NCBI RefSeq assembly: GCF_008124765.1 | Contig: NZ_VNHS01000002.1 | Span: forward strand, 310,001-374,000 | Direction: 5' to 3' | Source: Paenibacillus methanolicus | GTDB taxonomy: Bacteria; Bacillota; Bacilli; Paenibacillales; Paenibacillaceae | Length of the DNA stretch: 64,000 nt | Shown here: positions 42,760 to 51,306 of the stretch, piece after piece | How the letters are laid out: every line of letters starts with the position of its first letter | Position numbering within the stretch: position 1 is the first letter of the stretch | The notes under the pieces: generated by a model | The model's input: the letters and a program-made list of their open reading frames with translations, nothing else | Told to the model about the DNA's origin: nothing | Databases searched by the model: none | Program-made: the position numbers and the translations under genes

Positions 42760-43368
42760 TTAGTGTCTCGTGCGCGACAGCCAGTTCAAAATAAGCAATG
42801 CCATAATCATGCCCAAGATGGACAGTGCAATCCAATATTGCGGGAACGTCGGCACGACGTTCAGCACTAAAGGATCGCTGATACTGGCCACGGGCAGATC
42901 CGCATAAAAATCGGCTGTAATCAGCCCGGTATTCTCGGCCGCGTTCGCCGTCTCGATCAGTCCCGTCAACTTCGCCATCTCGACGGATGAAGCGTCCTGA
43001 TTGCCGATCAACATATAGAACAAACCGCATATGAACATCGCCATGCAGCATGCAATCGCAGCGGCCGCATTACGGCGGAATGACCTCGAGAATTGATAGC
43101 TGCGGCTCGGAACCGGCATATACCAGGACTCCTCCGCATAGATCCGCTCCATGACGCCGCGGTTGACATGGTCGACTTCGATCGGTCCGATCGCTTCGTC
43201 CAGCTCCGACAGGCTGCGGATTAACTGCTCGCTTTCTTCCCATAGCCGAAATTCTTCCCGACAATCGTCGCAGTGGACCAGATGATGGTCAACGGCCATC
43301 CGTTCCGGGTCGTTCTCGGCAAGATCCCAATAGACGCCGAATGTCTCGCGTACCTTCAGGCATTTCAT
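42760..43368 (-). CDS. Zinc-finger transmembrane anti-sigma factor
   Basis: A 202-residue membrane protein that should hold the adjacent ECF sigma factor. The cytoplasmic N-terminus has the zinc-binding H-x3-C-x2-C motif (H-L-V-H-C-D-D-C, about 29-36). Two membrane spans lie at about 104-122 and 178-196 with an external loop of about 55 residues that could be the sensor or proteolysis site. It overlaps the sigma gene by four bases (ATGA). Confidence 0.87.
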   Translation of the reverse strand: MKCLKVRETFGVYWDLAENDPERMAVDHHLVHCDDCREEFRLWEESEQLIRSLSELDEAIGPIEVDHVNRGVMERIYAEESWYMPVPSRSYQFSRSFRRNAAAAIACCMAMFICGLFYMLIGNQDASSVEMAKLTGLIETANAAENTGLITADFYADLPVASISDPLVLNVVPTFPQYWIALSILGMIMALLILNWLSRTRH

Positions 43369-43961
43369 CGCATCTTCATCCCCTCGAATTCTTCCAGCAC
43401 CGGTGATTCGCCGAAGTAGGGTTCAAGCTGCATCTTCACGCTATTGCGCGCTCGGAATAGCAGCGACTTGACGGAACTGACGGTCTGACCGAGTATGCTC
43501 GCGATCTCCTGATAATCCAGCTGGTCGTATTCTCTAAGAATAAGGGCGGAGCGCTGTTTTTCAGGTAAATTGTTAATCGCTTCGCGCACCATCGACATCC
43601 GCTCGTTCTGCAGAAGCCGATGTTCGGGCACGCTATCGGGCGGTGCGACCGGCATCACATTGACTTCATCGAGCGACACGCTGCCGGTTTTCTGCTTACG
43701 CAGCTCGCTAAGCACCGTATTGCGGGCGATCGTGTACAGCCAAGTCGAGAACGTAGCATCCGTTTCCCGGAAGGAATGCAAGCTTCGATATGCTTTATAG
43801 AATGTTTCGGAGCATAAATCCTCCGCCAACAGTTCCATCTTCGCGCTCTTGAGCATATGAAAGATGAACGCAAGGATCTTGCGCTGGTATCGCCGCATCA
43901 ATTCCGAGTAAAGCTGAACGTTACCGTCTTTGATTTCGCGGATTAACTGGGAATCGGTCAT
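43365..43961 (-). CDS. ECF-type RNA polymerase sigma factor
   Basis: A 198-residue group IV sigma factor. Region 2 is at about 20-90 (D-L-C-S-E-T-F-Y-K-A-Y and F-S-T-W-L-Y-T-I-A-R-N). Region 4 is at about 125-180 (L-P-E-K-Q-R-S-A-L-I-L-R-E and Y-Q-E-I-A-S-I-L-G-Q-T-V-S-S-V-K-S). It resembles the SigW/SigX/SigV group. Coupling to a zinc-finger anti-sigma gene indicates cell-envelope stress control. No clear autoregulatory ECF promoter is seen; a sigma-A-like one is upstream. Confidence 0.92.
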   Translation of the reverse strand: MTDSQLIREIKDGNVQLYSELMRRYQRKILAFIFHMLKSAKMELLAEDLCSETFYKAYRSLHSFRETDATFSTWLYTIARNTVLSELRKQKTGSVSLDEVNVMPVAPPDSVPEHRLLQNERMSMVREAINNLPEKQRSALILREYDQLDYQEIASILGQTVSSVKSLLFRARNSVKMQLEPYFGESPVLEEFEGMKMR

Positions 43962-44085
43962 TGCGGGCGACCCTCCTTGGATTCCGGAGTGTTCCCTGCC
44001 CGGTTATAACATTGTACCGAGCGGGTTCGAAAAAGTTGCGCGCCGTTCCAAACAAAGGGACGTCTAACATCGCGCAAAAGGACAA

Positions 44086-44114
44086 GCTATATTGAATTCG
44101 GGATAAACAAGCAA
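44086..44114 (-). promoter_or_regulatory. Candidate promoter of ECF sigma operon
   Basis: TTGCTT and TATAGC are separated by 17 bases on the minus strand, about 125 bases upstream of the sigma gene. It is a partial match to sigma-A consensus. Confidence 0.45.
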
Positions 44115-44244
44115 ATTCCTGCTAGATTCGACAAATTCAACGCAAACCAGATTTTTACATTCAACACCCCTATTGTAGCACAGTCCCTCTTTCTCCGTGT
44201 CTTAAAATTTTTTTATAAAAGATTTACCCTTGCCTTGTTTCAAA

Positions 44245-44272
44245 CAAAAAAAAGACCACCTCGAAAGGTGGC
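44245..44272 (-). terminator. Terminator after tyrA
   Basis: CCACC/GGTGG stem with TCGAAA-type loop, followed by TCTTTTTTTTG on the minus strand, about 115 bases past the tyrA stop. Confidence 0.75.
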
Positions 44273-44386
44273 CCGCACATCGTGCGTTGGATTTGGATAG
44301 GAGTGGAGAGAAACCATACTGTACCTTTATTATATGTATCCGTTTTCATTCTGTCAATAAGCGTTTTCATTTTTTATGGATCATTT

Positions 44387-45478
44387 TTAAAAATGGACAG
44401 AATAGCCGGTATGGTTTAGCTTTTCCACGGCTTGATCCAAATCGTCCTGGGTCCGGAAAGACAATCTCAGCACGCCTGGTACGTCCTCGCGGCTCTCGAT
44501 GATTTGGAGATTGCTCAGATTGATTCTTGCGTTGCCGAGCTCCGTCGCGATTCTGCCGATGATGCCGGGATGGTCCGGTACGTCGACGTAACATTCGTAA
44601 ATGGAATGAATCATGCCCTTTCGCCGCTCGGGGAGCTGGCTCCGGAACGCGCCCGCTTGCTTGAACGCTTCCTGAATGCCCTCCGCGTCCTTCCCTTCCA
44701 ACATCCGGATGAATTTGCGCGTCTCCGCGTTCCAACCTTCCAGCAGATTGAGCAGGACGTCTCGATTGCTAATTAAAATATCGCGCCAGACGACCGGATC
44801 GCTCGAGGCGATCCGCGTAATATCGCGAAAACCTCCGGCCGCCAGCACGCTGTACAGCGGGTTTGACTCGTTATAGCCCCTGATCTGATTGACGAGCGCG
44901 ACCGCAATGATGTGAGGCAGATGGCTGATCGCGCCGACGATCTCGTCATGTTCATCGGGATGGACGTGCACGATATGCGCTTTCGTCGCTTTAAGCAAAT
45001 CGGACAACCGATCAACGGTTTCAGCGGGGGCATCCGGTTCCGGCGTCAATACGTAAAAGGCGTTCTCGAACAAATGCGAGGACGCCGCTTCGACGCCGGA
45101 GCGTTCGGAGCCCGCCATCGGATGGCCGCCGATGAACGTCGCGCCGCTGAACCGCAGCGCGGCCGCCGTGCGCGCGACGGACGACTTCGTGCTGCCGACA
45201 TCGGTGATGATGCAGCCTGTCTTGAGCCGAAGCTCGCTAATCTCTCGCACGTATTGATCGAGCACGCCAACGGGTACACACAAAAAGATCACGTCCGCCG
45301 ATTCGGCCGCATCGCGAAGGGACGCCGCCATTTCATCGACGACGCCCCTCTCTACGTATTTGGCCGCGGACGATTCGCGCACGTCATAACCGACGACCGT
45401 CAAGCCCGGCTTGCCTTTAAAGCAAAGCGCGAGCGAGCCGCCGATCAAGCCGACGCCGAATATCGCGATTCTCGTCAT
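44387..45478 (-). CDS. tyrA: Prephenate dehydrogenase with ACT domain
   Basis: A 363-residue NAD-dependent enzyme converting prephenate to 4-hydroxyphenylpyruvate in tyrosine synthesis. The Rossmann motif G-V-G-L-I-G-G-S is at 8-15; G-G-H-P-M-A-G-S near 135 contains the catalytic His region. The last 70 residues are an ACT domain (C-Y-V-D-V-P-D-H-P-G-I-I-G) that should bind tyrosine for feedback. It is 4 bases after hisC and ends the supraoperon; aroE does not follow. Confidence 0.94.
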   Translation of the reverse strand: MTRIAIFGVGLIGGSLALCFKGKPGLTVVGYDVRESSAAKYVERGVVDEMAASLRDAAESADVIFLCVPVGVLDQYVREISELRLKTGCIITDVGSTKSSVARTAAALRFSGATFIGGHPMAGSERSGVEAASSHLFENAFYVLTPEPDAPAETVDRLSDLLKATKAHIVHVHPDEHDEIVGAISHLPHIIAVALVNQIRGYNESNPLYSVLAAGGFRDITRIASSDPVVWRDILISNRDVLLNLLEGWNAETRKFIRMLEGKDAEGIQEAFKQAGAFRSQLPERRKGMIHSIYECYVDVPDHPGIIGRIATELGNARINLSNLQIIESREDVPGVLRLSFRTQDDLDQAVEKLNHTGYSVHF

Positions 45479-45482
45479 GATA

Positions 45483-46580
45483 TTATCCGTGCACCGCCGC
45501 TTCTTGCAAGACCTGCTCCAACGCCGCGATGAACTTCTCGTTCTGCTCCCGGCTGCCTACGGTGATGCGAATGTAGGTCGGATAATGGCTCCAGCGCGCG
45601 CGGGAGATGATGCCCCGCTTCAGCAGCCCGTCGAACACTTGCGCGGAAGGCAGCTTGGCATCGAACATGACGAAGTTGCCATGCGGCTCGAAATACGGCA
45701 AGCCAAGACGTTCGAATTCCCCGGTCAAGTAGCTCAGCCCGTCCGCGTTGCGATCGCGGCAGCTCTCAACGAACGCCGTATCGCGGACTGCCGCCAGCGC
45801 CGCCGCTTGCGCGAAGCGAGTCGTGTTGAACGGCTCGCGCACTTGGTTCACAAGTCCGATCACATCCGCATGGCCGACGCCATAACCGATCCGCAGCGAA
45901 GCCAGACCGTAGATTTTGGAGAAGGTGCGAAGCAGGATGACGTTCTTGTACGTTTTCAAATAGTCCAGGCTGTTCGGGAACGAACTGTCGGTCACGTACT
46001 CGATATATGCCTCGTCCAGCACGACGATAACGCTGTCCGGAACCTGGCTTAAGAACGCGTCCAGCTCGTCCTTTCCTACGATCGTGCCCGTCGGATTGTT
46101 CGGATTGCAGATCCAGATTATCTTCGTCCGCTCGTTCACTTTCGCCAGCATGGCGGGAAGATCGTGCTTGCCTTCCTTGAGCGGCACCTCGACGCAGACC
46201 GCGCCTTCGATCTCCGCGTTGTGCTTATATTGAGGGAACGTCTCGTCCGCCATGATCGTTTCGTCGCCCGGCACGAAGAACGCTCTTGCCAGCATCAGAA
46301 TGACCTCGTCGGAACCCGCGCCGAAAATGATTTGTTTGCGGTCGACGTTCAAGTAGTCCGCGACGGCCTCCGTCAGCGCCGTGCTGAAGCTGTCCGGGTA
46401 AATGCTCGCGTTCGCGACTTCCGCGACGATCGCCGCTTTCGCCGCCTCCGAGCAGCCGAACGGATTCTCGTTCGAAGCCAGCTTGACGACTTCCGTCAGG
46501 CCAAGCTCGCGTTTCACTTCTTCAAGCGGTTTGCCAGGCTGGTAGACAGGCAAATGTACAATACTGTTCTTGGGTTGCAT
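45483..46580 (-). CDS. hisC: Histidinol-phosphate/aromatic aminotransferase
   Basis: A 365-residue PLP enzyme of fold type I. The PLP lysine is in R-T-F-S-K-I-Y-G-L-A-S-L-R near 225; the motifs C-N-P-N-N-P-T-G-T near 158 and D-E-A-Y-I-E-Y near 190 are complete. In B. subtilis the same gene lies at this place and serves histidine, tyrosine and phenylalanine synthesis. Unlike there, a terminator sits between trpA and hisC here, so it likely has its own promoter. Confidence 0.93.
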   Translation of the reverse strand: MQPKNSIVHLPVYQPGKPLEEVKRELGLTEVVKLASNENPFGCSEAAKAAIVAEVANASIYPDSFSTALTEAVADYLNVDRKQIIFGAGSDEVILMLARAFFVPGDETIMADETFPQYKHNAEIEGAVCVEVPLKEGKHDLPAMLAKVNERTKIIWICNPNNPTGTIVGKDELDAFLSQVPDSVIVVLDEAYIEYVTDSSFPNSLDYLKTYKNVILLRTFSKIYGLASLRIGYGVGHADVIGLVNQVREPFNTTRFAQAAALAAVRDTAFVESCRDRNADGLSYLTGEFERLGLPYFEPHGNFVMFDAKLPSAQVFDGLLKRGIISRARWSHYPTYIRITVGSREQNEKFIAALEQVLQEAAVHG

Positions 46581-46713
46581 CCCGCATTCACCTCATTTAT
46601 TAATGACTAGTTAAAGTTAGACAACATTACCTGCATATTGTCTCACAACTTGAACCGGTTTGAAAGCATCAATTTTAGCGCGCAAGCGCGTTAAAGCACA
46701 TTCTTGCCACATA

Positions 46714-46754
46714 CAAAACAAGGCTCCATCTCCAAATCCGGAGAAAGAGCCTTG
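46714..46754 (-). terminator. Terminator after trpA
   Basis: CAAGGCTC pairs with GAGCCTTG and an inner CTCC pairs with GGAG; TTTTG follows on the minus strand. It separates the trp genes from hisC-tyrA. Confidence 0.75.
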
Positions 46755-46785
46755 ATTTACACGGAAAGAATTGGTCCTCGACGCC

Positions 46786-47595
46786 CTACGCTTTCAAACC
46801 CGCGACGAAATCGCGGATTTGTTCCAACCCTTCAAGCTTCGTATCGGCATTGCCCAGAAGCGGCAGCGCCTCTTCGATCTTGCGCACAATCGCGCTGCCC
46901 ACGATGACGCCGTCGGCTTGCTTCGAGAACCGCTCGACCTGCTCGCGGCTGGAGATGCCGAAGCCGACGCCGACCGGGAGCGTCGTCGCTTCCCGCACCG
47001 TCTGCAGGAACTCGTCAATGGCCTGATGAAAATCGGAGCGTACGCCGGTTACGCCGAGCGAGGAGACGCAATACACGAAGCCTTGCGCCTTGGCCGCGAT
47101 CCGCTTCACCCGATCGTTCGAGGTCGGCGCCACGAGCGGAATGAGGTGAATGCCCGCCTGTGCGGACATGGCGCGTACTTCCTCGTCCTCTTCGATCGGC
47201 AGATCCGGGATGATGAGTCCGCTAATGCCTTTGTCGACGACCAGCTTGAAGAAGCGCTCCAGCCCGTATTGCAGGACCGGATTAAAGTACGTGAACAAAA
47301 TGAACGGCATCTGCACGCCTTGTTCGCGCGCGTCGCTCGCCGCATGAATCACGTCCTCGATCGTCACGCGGTGCTTGAGCGCCCGCTCTGAAGCTCGCTG
47401 AATAACAGGGCCGTCCGCGAGCGGATCGGAATACGGCACGCCAAGCTCTACCATGTCCGCGCCCGCCTGCTCCAGCACCTTAATAATCTCAACGGACGTC
47501 GCCACGTCGGGATCGCCGATCGTCAGGAAGGGAATAAGCGCCGTCCCGCCTTCTTGGCGAAGTCGTTCGAATGCCGCGTCGATGCGGTTGGTCAT
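46786..47595 (-). CDS. trpA: Tryptophan synthase alpha chain
   Basis: A 269-residue TIM barrel cleaving indole-3-glycerol phosphate to indole and G3P. The catalytic Glu in [14 protein letters not shown] (about 50-60) and Asp in L-P-I-E-E-D (about 130) are in place, with V-G-F-G-I-S near 213. It overlaps trpB by four bases. Confidence 0.96.
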   Translation of the reverse strand: MTNRIDAAFERLRQEGGTALIPFLTIGDPDVATSVEIIKVLEQAGADMVELGVPYSDPLADGPVIQRASERALKHRVTIEDVIHAASDAREQGVQMPFILFTYFNPVLQYGLERFFKLVVDKGISGLIIPDLPIEEDEEVRAMSAQAGIHLIPLVAPTSNDRVKRIAAKAQGFVYCVSSLGVTGVRSDFHQAIDEFLQTVREATTLPVGVGFGISSREQVERFSKQADGVIVGSAIVRKIEEALPLLGNADTKLEGLEQIRDFVAGLKA

Positions 47596-48791
47596 GCTTG
47601 GTTCCCTCCCAGATAGCCCATAATCGCCTGCACGTCTTTATCGCCGCGGCCGGACAAGCTCACCACGATCGTCTTGTCGCTGCCGAGCGTCGGCGCCAAC
47701 TTCATCACCTGCGCGATGGCGTGTGCCGATTCTAGCGCCGGAATAATGCCTTCCGTGCGGGAGAGCAGCTGCAGCGCCTCGAGCGCTTCGGCGTCGGTGA
47801 TCGGGAAATATTCCGCGCGAGCCGTATCCTTCAAATAGGCATGCTCCGGTCCGATTCCCGGATAGTCGAGTCCGGCCGATATCGAATGCGCGGGCTGAAC
47901 CTGTCCGAAATCGTCTTGCAGCACGTAGCTAAGCGAGCCTTGGAATACGCCGTGACGCCCTTTGGTCATCGTCGCCGCATGCTCTTCCGTCTCCACGCCT
48001 CTGCCTGCCGCTTCCACGCCGATCAGACGTACAGATTCGTCATCGACGAACGGGTAGAAGATACCCATCGCGTTGCTGCCGCCGCCGACCGCCGCCACGA
48101 CATAATCTGGCAGACGGCCTTCTTCCTTCAAAATCTGCTCTCTGGCTTCGTCGCCGATAATGCGTTGGAAATCGCGCACGATCATCGGATATGGATGCGG
48201 ACCCGTAACGGAACCGAGGATATAATATGTATCCTCGACGTGGCTGACCCAGTAGCGAAGCGTCTCGTTGCACGCATCCTTTAGCGTGCGGGTACCGGAA
48301 AGCACCGGCACGACCTCGGCGCCGAGCAGCTTCATCCGGAATACGTTGAGCTCTTGACGCTTCGTATCTTCTTCGCCCATGAACACCTTGCACTCCAGCC
48401 CCAGCAAAGCCGCCACCGTCGCCGATGCGACGCCGTGCTGTCCCGCCCCCGTCTCGGCGATGATTTTCGTTTTGCCCATCCGTTTGGCGAGCACGCCTTG
48501 GCCGATCGTGTTGTTGATTTTGTGCGCGCCCGTATGGTTCAGGTCTTCGCGCTTCAAGAAGATCTTCGCCCCGCCCAAATGTTTGGAGAGCCGCTCAGCA
48601 TAATACAGCGACGTCGGACGCCCCGAATATTTGTGCAGCAAATAATTCACTTCCGCGATAAATTCCGGATCCTTCGAATAATGGCGATATGCTTCCTCCA
48701 GCTCCAACAACGCGTTCATTAGCGTCTCGGGCACGTAACGGCCGCCGAACTTCCCGAAGCGCCCGCTTTCGTCTGGTACTTGACTGATCAT
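47592..48791 (-). CDS. trpB: Tryptophan synthase beta chain
   Basis: A 399-residue PLP enzyme joining indole and serine. The PLP lysine is in H-T-G-A-H-K-I-N-N near residue 85-93; phosphate loop G-G-G-S-N-A-M-G is near 234. Glu in A-E-T-G-A-G-Q-H-G is present. It is the TrpB1 type, expected to work with TrpA. It overlaps trpF by four bases. Confidence 0.97.
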   Translation of the reverse strand: MISQVPDESGRFGKFGGRYVPETLMNALLELEEAYRHYSKDPEFIAEVNYLLHKYSGRPTSLYYAERLSKHLGGAKIFLKREDLNHTGAHKINNTIGQGVLAKRMGKTKIIAETGAGQHGVASATVAALLGLECKVFMGEEDTKRQELNVFRMKLLGAEVVPVLSGTRTLKDACNETLRYWVSHVEDTYYILGSVTGPHPYPMIVRDFQRIIGDEAREQILKEEGRLPDYVVAAVGGGSNAMGIFYPFVDDESVRLIGVEAAGRGVETEEHAATMTKGRHGVFQGSLSYVLQDDFGQVQPAHSISAGLDYPGIGPEHAYLKDTARAEYFPITDAEALEALQLLSRTEGIIPALESAHAIAQVMKLAPTLGSDKTIVVSLSGRGDKDVQAIMGYLGGNQA

Positions 48792-49468
48792 CGTGCTTTC
48801 ACCCTTTCTACGAATGCTCGAATCTTCTCGATATCTTTCACGCCGTCCGTCTCCACGCCGCTCGAGACGTCAACGCCGTCCACTTCGTTATTACCCAGCA
48901 GCTCGGATGCATTGTCGGGATGCAGCCCGCCGGCAACATAGAGCGGCACGCCTATCGCTTTGGCCGCCGCCGCATAGCGCGGAATGGCCTCCCAGCCGAA
49001 TGTCTGCCCCGTCCCGCCGCCGGCCGTGTCGATAAGCGCCGCATCGATCGTCCCCTGGAAAGGAAACAGTCTCTCGTGACCTGTACCTGCCGCATCTTCG
49101 CCGCTTACGGAAAACACCTTCCATACTTCTTTGCCTAGCTCGTCTCTGACGGACGAACATAATTCAGGATCTTCGTCTCCGTGCAGCTGCACAACATCGA
49201 GCGGCGCAACAGCCAGCAATTCGCGCAACCCTTCAAGCGAGGCGCCGACGAACACGCCTACCGTCTTAGGCGCATCGCCTTGCGGCGACCTCAGCCGCTT
49301 GACTTCCGCGATCAGAGAGGCCGCCGTCTCGGGTTCGACTTGCCTGCGGCTCTTCGCGAATACGAAGCCGACCTCGTCGACCGCAAGACCGTCCATCGCC
49401 CGAATCGTCCCGGCGTCCCGAAGACCGCATATTTTCACCCGTGCCCGACCTACCCGCTTATCGCTCAC
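48788..49468 (-). CDS. trpF: Phosphoribosylanthranilate isomerase
   Basis: A 226-residue (beta-alpha)8 isomerase. The catalytic Cys is in V-K-I-C-G-L near residues 11-16 and the Asp in [11 protein letters not shown] near 142. G-G-L-H-P-D-N near 182 and D-V-S-S-G-V-E near 203 form the phosphate site. It overlaps trpB and trpC by four bases each. Confidence 0.95.
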   Translation of the reverse strand: MSDKRVGRARVKICGLRDAGTIRAMDGLAVDEVGFVFAKSRRQVEPETAASLIAEVKRLRSPQGDAPKTVGVFVGASLEGLRELLAVAPLDVVQLHGDEDPELCSSVRDELGKEVWKVFSVSGEDAAGTGHERLFPFQGTIDAALIDTAGGGTGQTFGWEAIPRYAAAAKAIGVPLYVAGGLHPDNASELLGNNEVDGVDVSSGVETDGVKDIEKIRAFVERVKAR

Positions 49469-50262
49469 GATTTCACCAGCGGACCGAGCAGGTCCTCTAC
49501 GGCTTGCCCCACATCCGGTTGACGCATGAAATGTTCGCCGATCAAGACGCCCTTGGCGCCGACTTCCGTTAAGTACGCGATATCATCGGTCGATGCGATC
49601 GCGCTCTCGCTGATGACGGACGTGTCCGGCGGAACGAGCCCGATAAGTCGTTCCGTCGTCGCAAGGTCGGTCGCGAACGTGTGCAGGTCCCGGTTATTGA
49701 TGCCGATCAGCGTTGCCTTGCCGAGCGATAGGACATCTTCCATCTCCACGCGGTTATGGACTTCGACGAGCACGTCCAGCCCGATCGACTTGGCGACATC
49801 GTGCAGCTCCGCCAGCTCGGCCGGTTTCAAGATCGCGGCGATGAGCAGCACCGCATCCGCGCCGATGAGGCGCGCTTCGTAGACTTGACGGTAATCGATC
49901 GTAAAATCTTTGCGCAGCAGCGGCACGTTCACCGCATCGCGAATCGCGCTTAGATAAGCATTGCTTCCTTGAAAATATTGTTCGTCGGTTAGAACCGAGA
50001 TGCAGTCCGCTCCTGCCGCCTCATACGTCCGAGCCAGCTCCACCGGATGGAAATCGGGGCGGATCAGTCCTTTGGAAGGCGAAGCCTTCTTCACCTCCGC
50101 GATCAGGCCCATAGCCCGGTTGCGTCCCGTCGTGACGGCCCGCTCGAACCCCTTGCACGCGGGCAAGCCCGCTATCGTACGCTCGGCTTCCGCGAGCGAG
50201 AACGTCTCTGCCAGCGAGGCGACTTCCTGCCTCTTCGTTGTTACGATGCGATCAAGAAACAT
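49465..50262 (-). CDS. trpC: Indole-3-glycerol phosphate synthase
   Basis: A 265-residue TIM barrel closing the indole ring. E-V-K-K-A-S-P-S-K-G near residue 55 holds the catalytic Glu and Lys; L-R-K-D-F near 112 and G-I-N-N-R-D-L near 182 are typical. ATG 50262 has GGGAGAAG upstream and lies 11 bases inside trpD, so the longer upstream reading is not needed. Confidence 0.95.
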   Translation of the reverse strand: MFLDRIVTTKRQEVASLAETFSLAEAERTIAGLPACKGFERAVTTGRNRAMGLIAEVKKASPSKGLIRPDFHPVELARTYEAAGADCISVLTDEQYFQGSNAYLSAIRDAVNVPLLRKDFTIDYRQVYEARLIGADAVLLIAAILKPAELAELHDVAKSIGLDVLVEVHNRVEMEDVLSLGKATLIGINNRDLHTFATDLATTERLIGLVPPDTSVISESAIASTDDIAYLTEVGAKGVLIGEHFMRQPDVGQAVEDLLGPLVKS

Positions 50263-51298
50263 GCGCCACTTCTCCCGTCGTTTCAATCAATTGATACAGC
50301 TTCTGCTGCGCCTTGCCGGTATCGATGATGGTAGCCGCCGCTTCCACGCCTTCCCGAAGCGAGCTTGCTTGCCCGCCCACGTAGATGCAGGCGCCGGCGT
50401 TCGCCAGTACGATATCCCTGTAAGCGCCTTGCTCCTCGCCGCCGAAAATCCGGCGGATGATAGCCGCGTTCTCGGCCGCGTCGCCGCCGATCACTTCGCT
50501 CAGCGGGCGTCGGGTCAATCCGAGCTCCTCTGGCGTAATATCGAACGTGCGGACCGTGCCTCCCGCTAGCTCCGAAATTTGGGTCGAATCCGAGATGCTG
50601 ATTTCGTCCAAGCCATCATGGCTGCTCACGACCATCGCCCGGCGAAGACCGAGCTCGCCGAGCACGCCCGCGACGGTCTCCGTGCGCGAACGGTCGTACA
50701 GGCCGAGCAGTTGGCGATCCGCGCCGGCCGGATTCGTGAGCGGGCCGAGCATGTTGAAAATGGTGCGGATGCCCAGCTCGCGCCTCGGTCCGGCCGCGTG
50801 CTTCATGGACGGATGATACAGCTGCGCGAACATGAAACAAATGCCGATCGCCTCTAGGCAGTAAGCTGCCTGCTCGGCCGTCAGGTTGATGTTGACGCCG
50901 AGCGCTTCCAGCACGTCGGCACTGCCCGCTTTGCCGGACATGGCGCGGTTGCCGTGCTTGGCGACACGTACCCCAGCAGCGGAAGCGATCATCGCCGACG
51001 CGGTGGAAATATTGAATTTATGGATGCCCGAACCGCCCGTGCCGCACGTATCGAGCAGTCCTTCCTGCTCGGTTTGCACCCGGCTGGACAACGCGCGCAT
51101 CGTCTCCGCGAACCCCGTAATCTCGTCCTTCGTCTCGCCTTTCATGCGGAGGGCGGTGATGACCGAACCGATTTGCGCGCCGGTCGCTTCGCCGCTCATG
51201 ATGATATTCATGACATCCCGCGCTTCTTCCCGGGTCAAATGAGCGCCGCTCGTCAGTCGGGCCAGCGCCCGCTGCATCGTCATCGTCTCGTTCGTCAT
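50252..51298 (-). CDS. trpD: Anthranilate phosphoribosyltransferase
   Basis: A 348-residue transferase joining anthranilate and PRPP. The PRPP-binding glycine loop C-G-T-G-G-S-G near residue 84 and K-H-G-N-R-A-M-S-G-K-A-G-S-A-D near 115 are diagnostic. The ATG at 51298 is 8 bases after the trpE stop with a GAGGGG upstream. Confidence 0.96.
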   Translation of the reverse strand: MTNETMTMQRALARLTSGAHLTREEARDVMNIIMSGEATGAQIGSVITALRMKGETKDEITGFAETMRALSSRVQTEQEGLLDTCGTGGSGIHKFNISTASAMIASAAGVRVAKHGNRAMSGKAGSADVLEALGVNINLTAEQAAYCLEAIGICFMFAQLYHPSMKHAAGPRRELGIRTIFNMLGPLTNPAGADRQLLGLYDRSRTETVAGVLGELGLRRAMVVSSHDGLDEISISDSTQISELAGGTVRTFDITPEELGLTRRPLSEVIGGDAAENAAIIRRIFGGEEQGAYRDIVLANAGACIYVGGQASSLREGVEAAATIIDTGKAQQKLYQLIETTGEVAHVS

Positions 51299-51306
51299 CG
51301 TTCCCC

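Larger units (their letters stand above)
43962..44386. other. 425-base region between tyrA and ECF sigma gene
   Basis: No gene. It contains the terminator downstream of tyrA (44245-44272), a candidate promoter for the sigma gene (44086-44114) and a second possible extended -10 (TGCTACAAT, 44172-44180, minus strand). aroE and ypiA, which occupy this place in B. subtilis, are absent. Confidence 0.55.

Noticed and set aside
43962..44240. Autoregulatory ECF promoter for the sigma gene
   Set aside because: No properly spaced AAC-type -35 with CGT-type -10 was found; the sigma-A-like pair at 44086-44114 is the better candidate.
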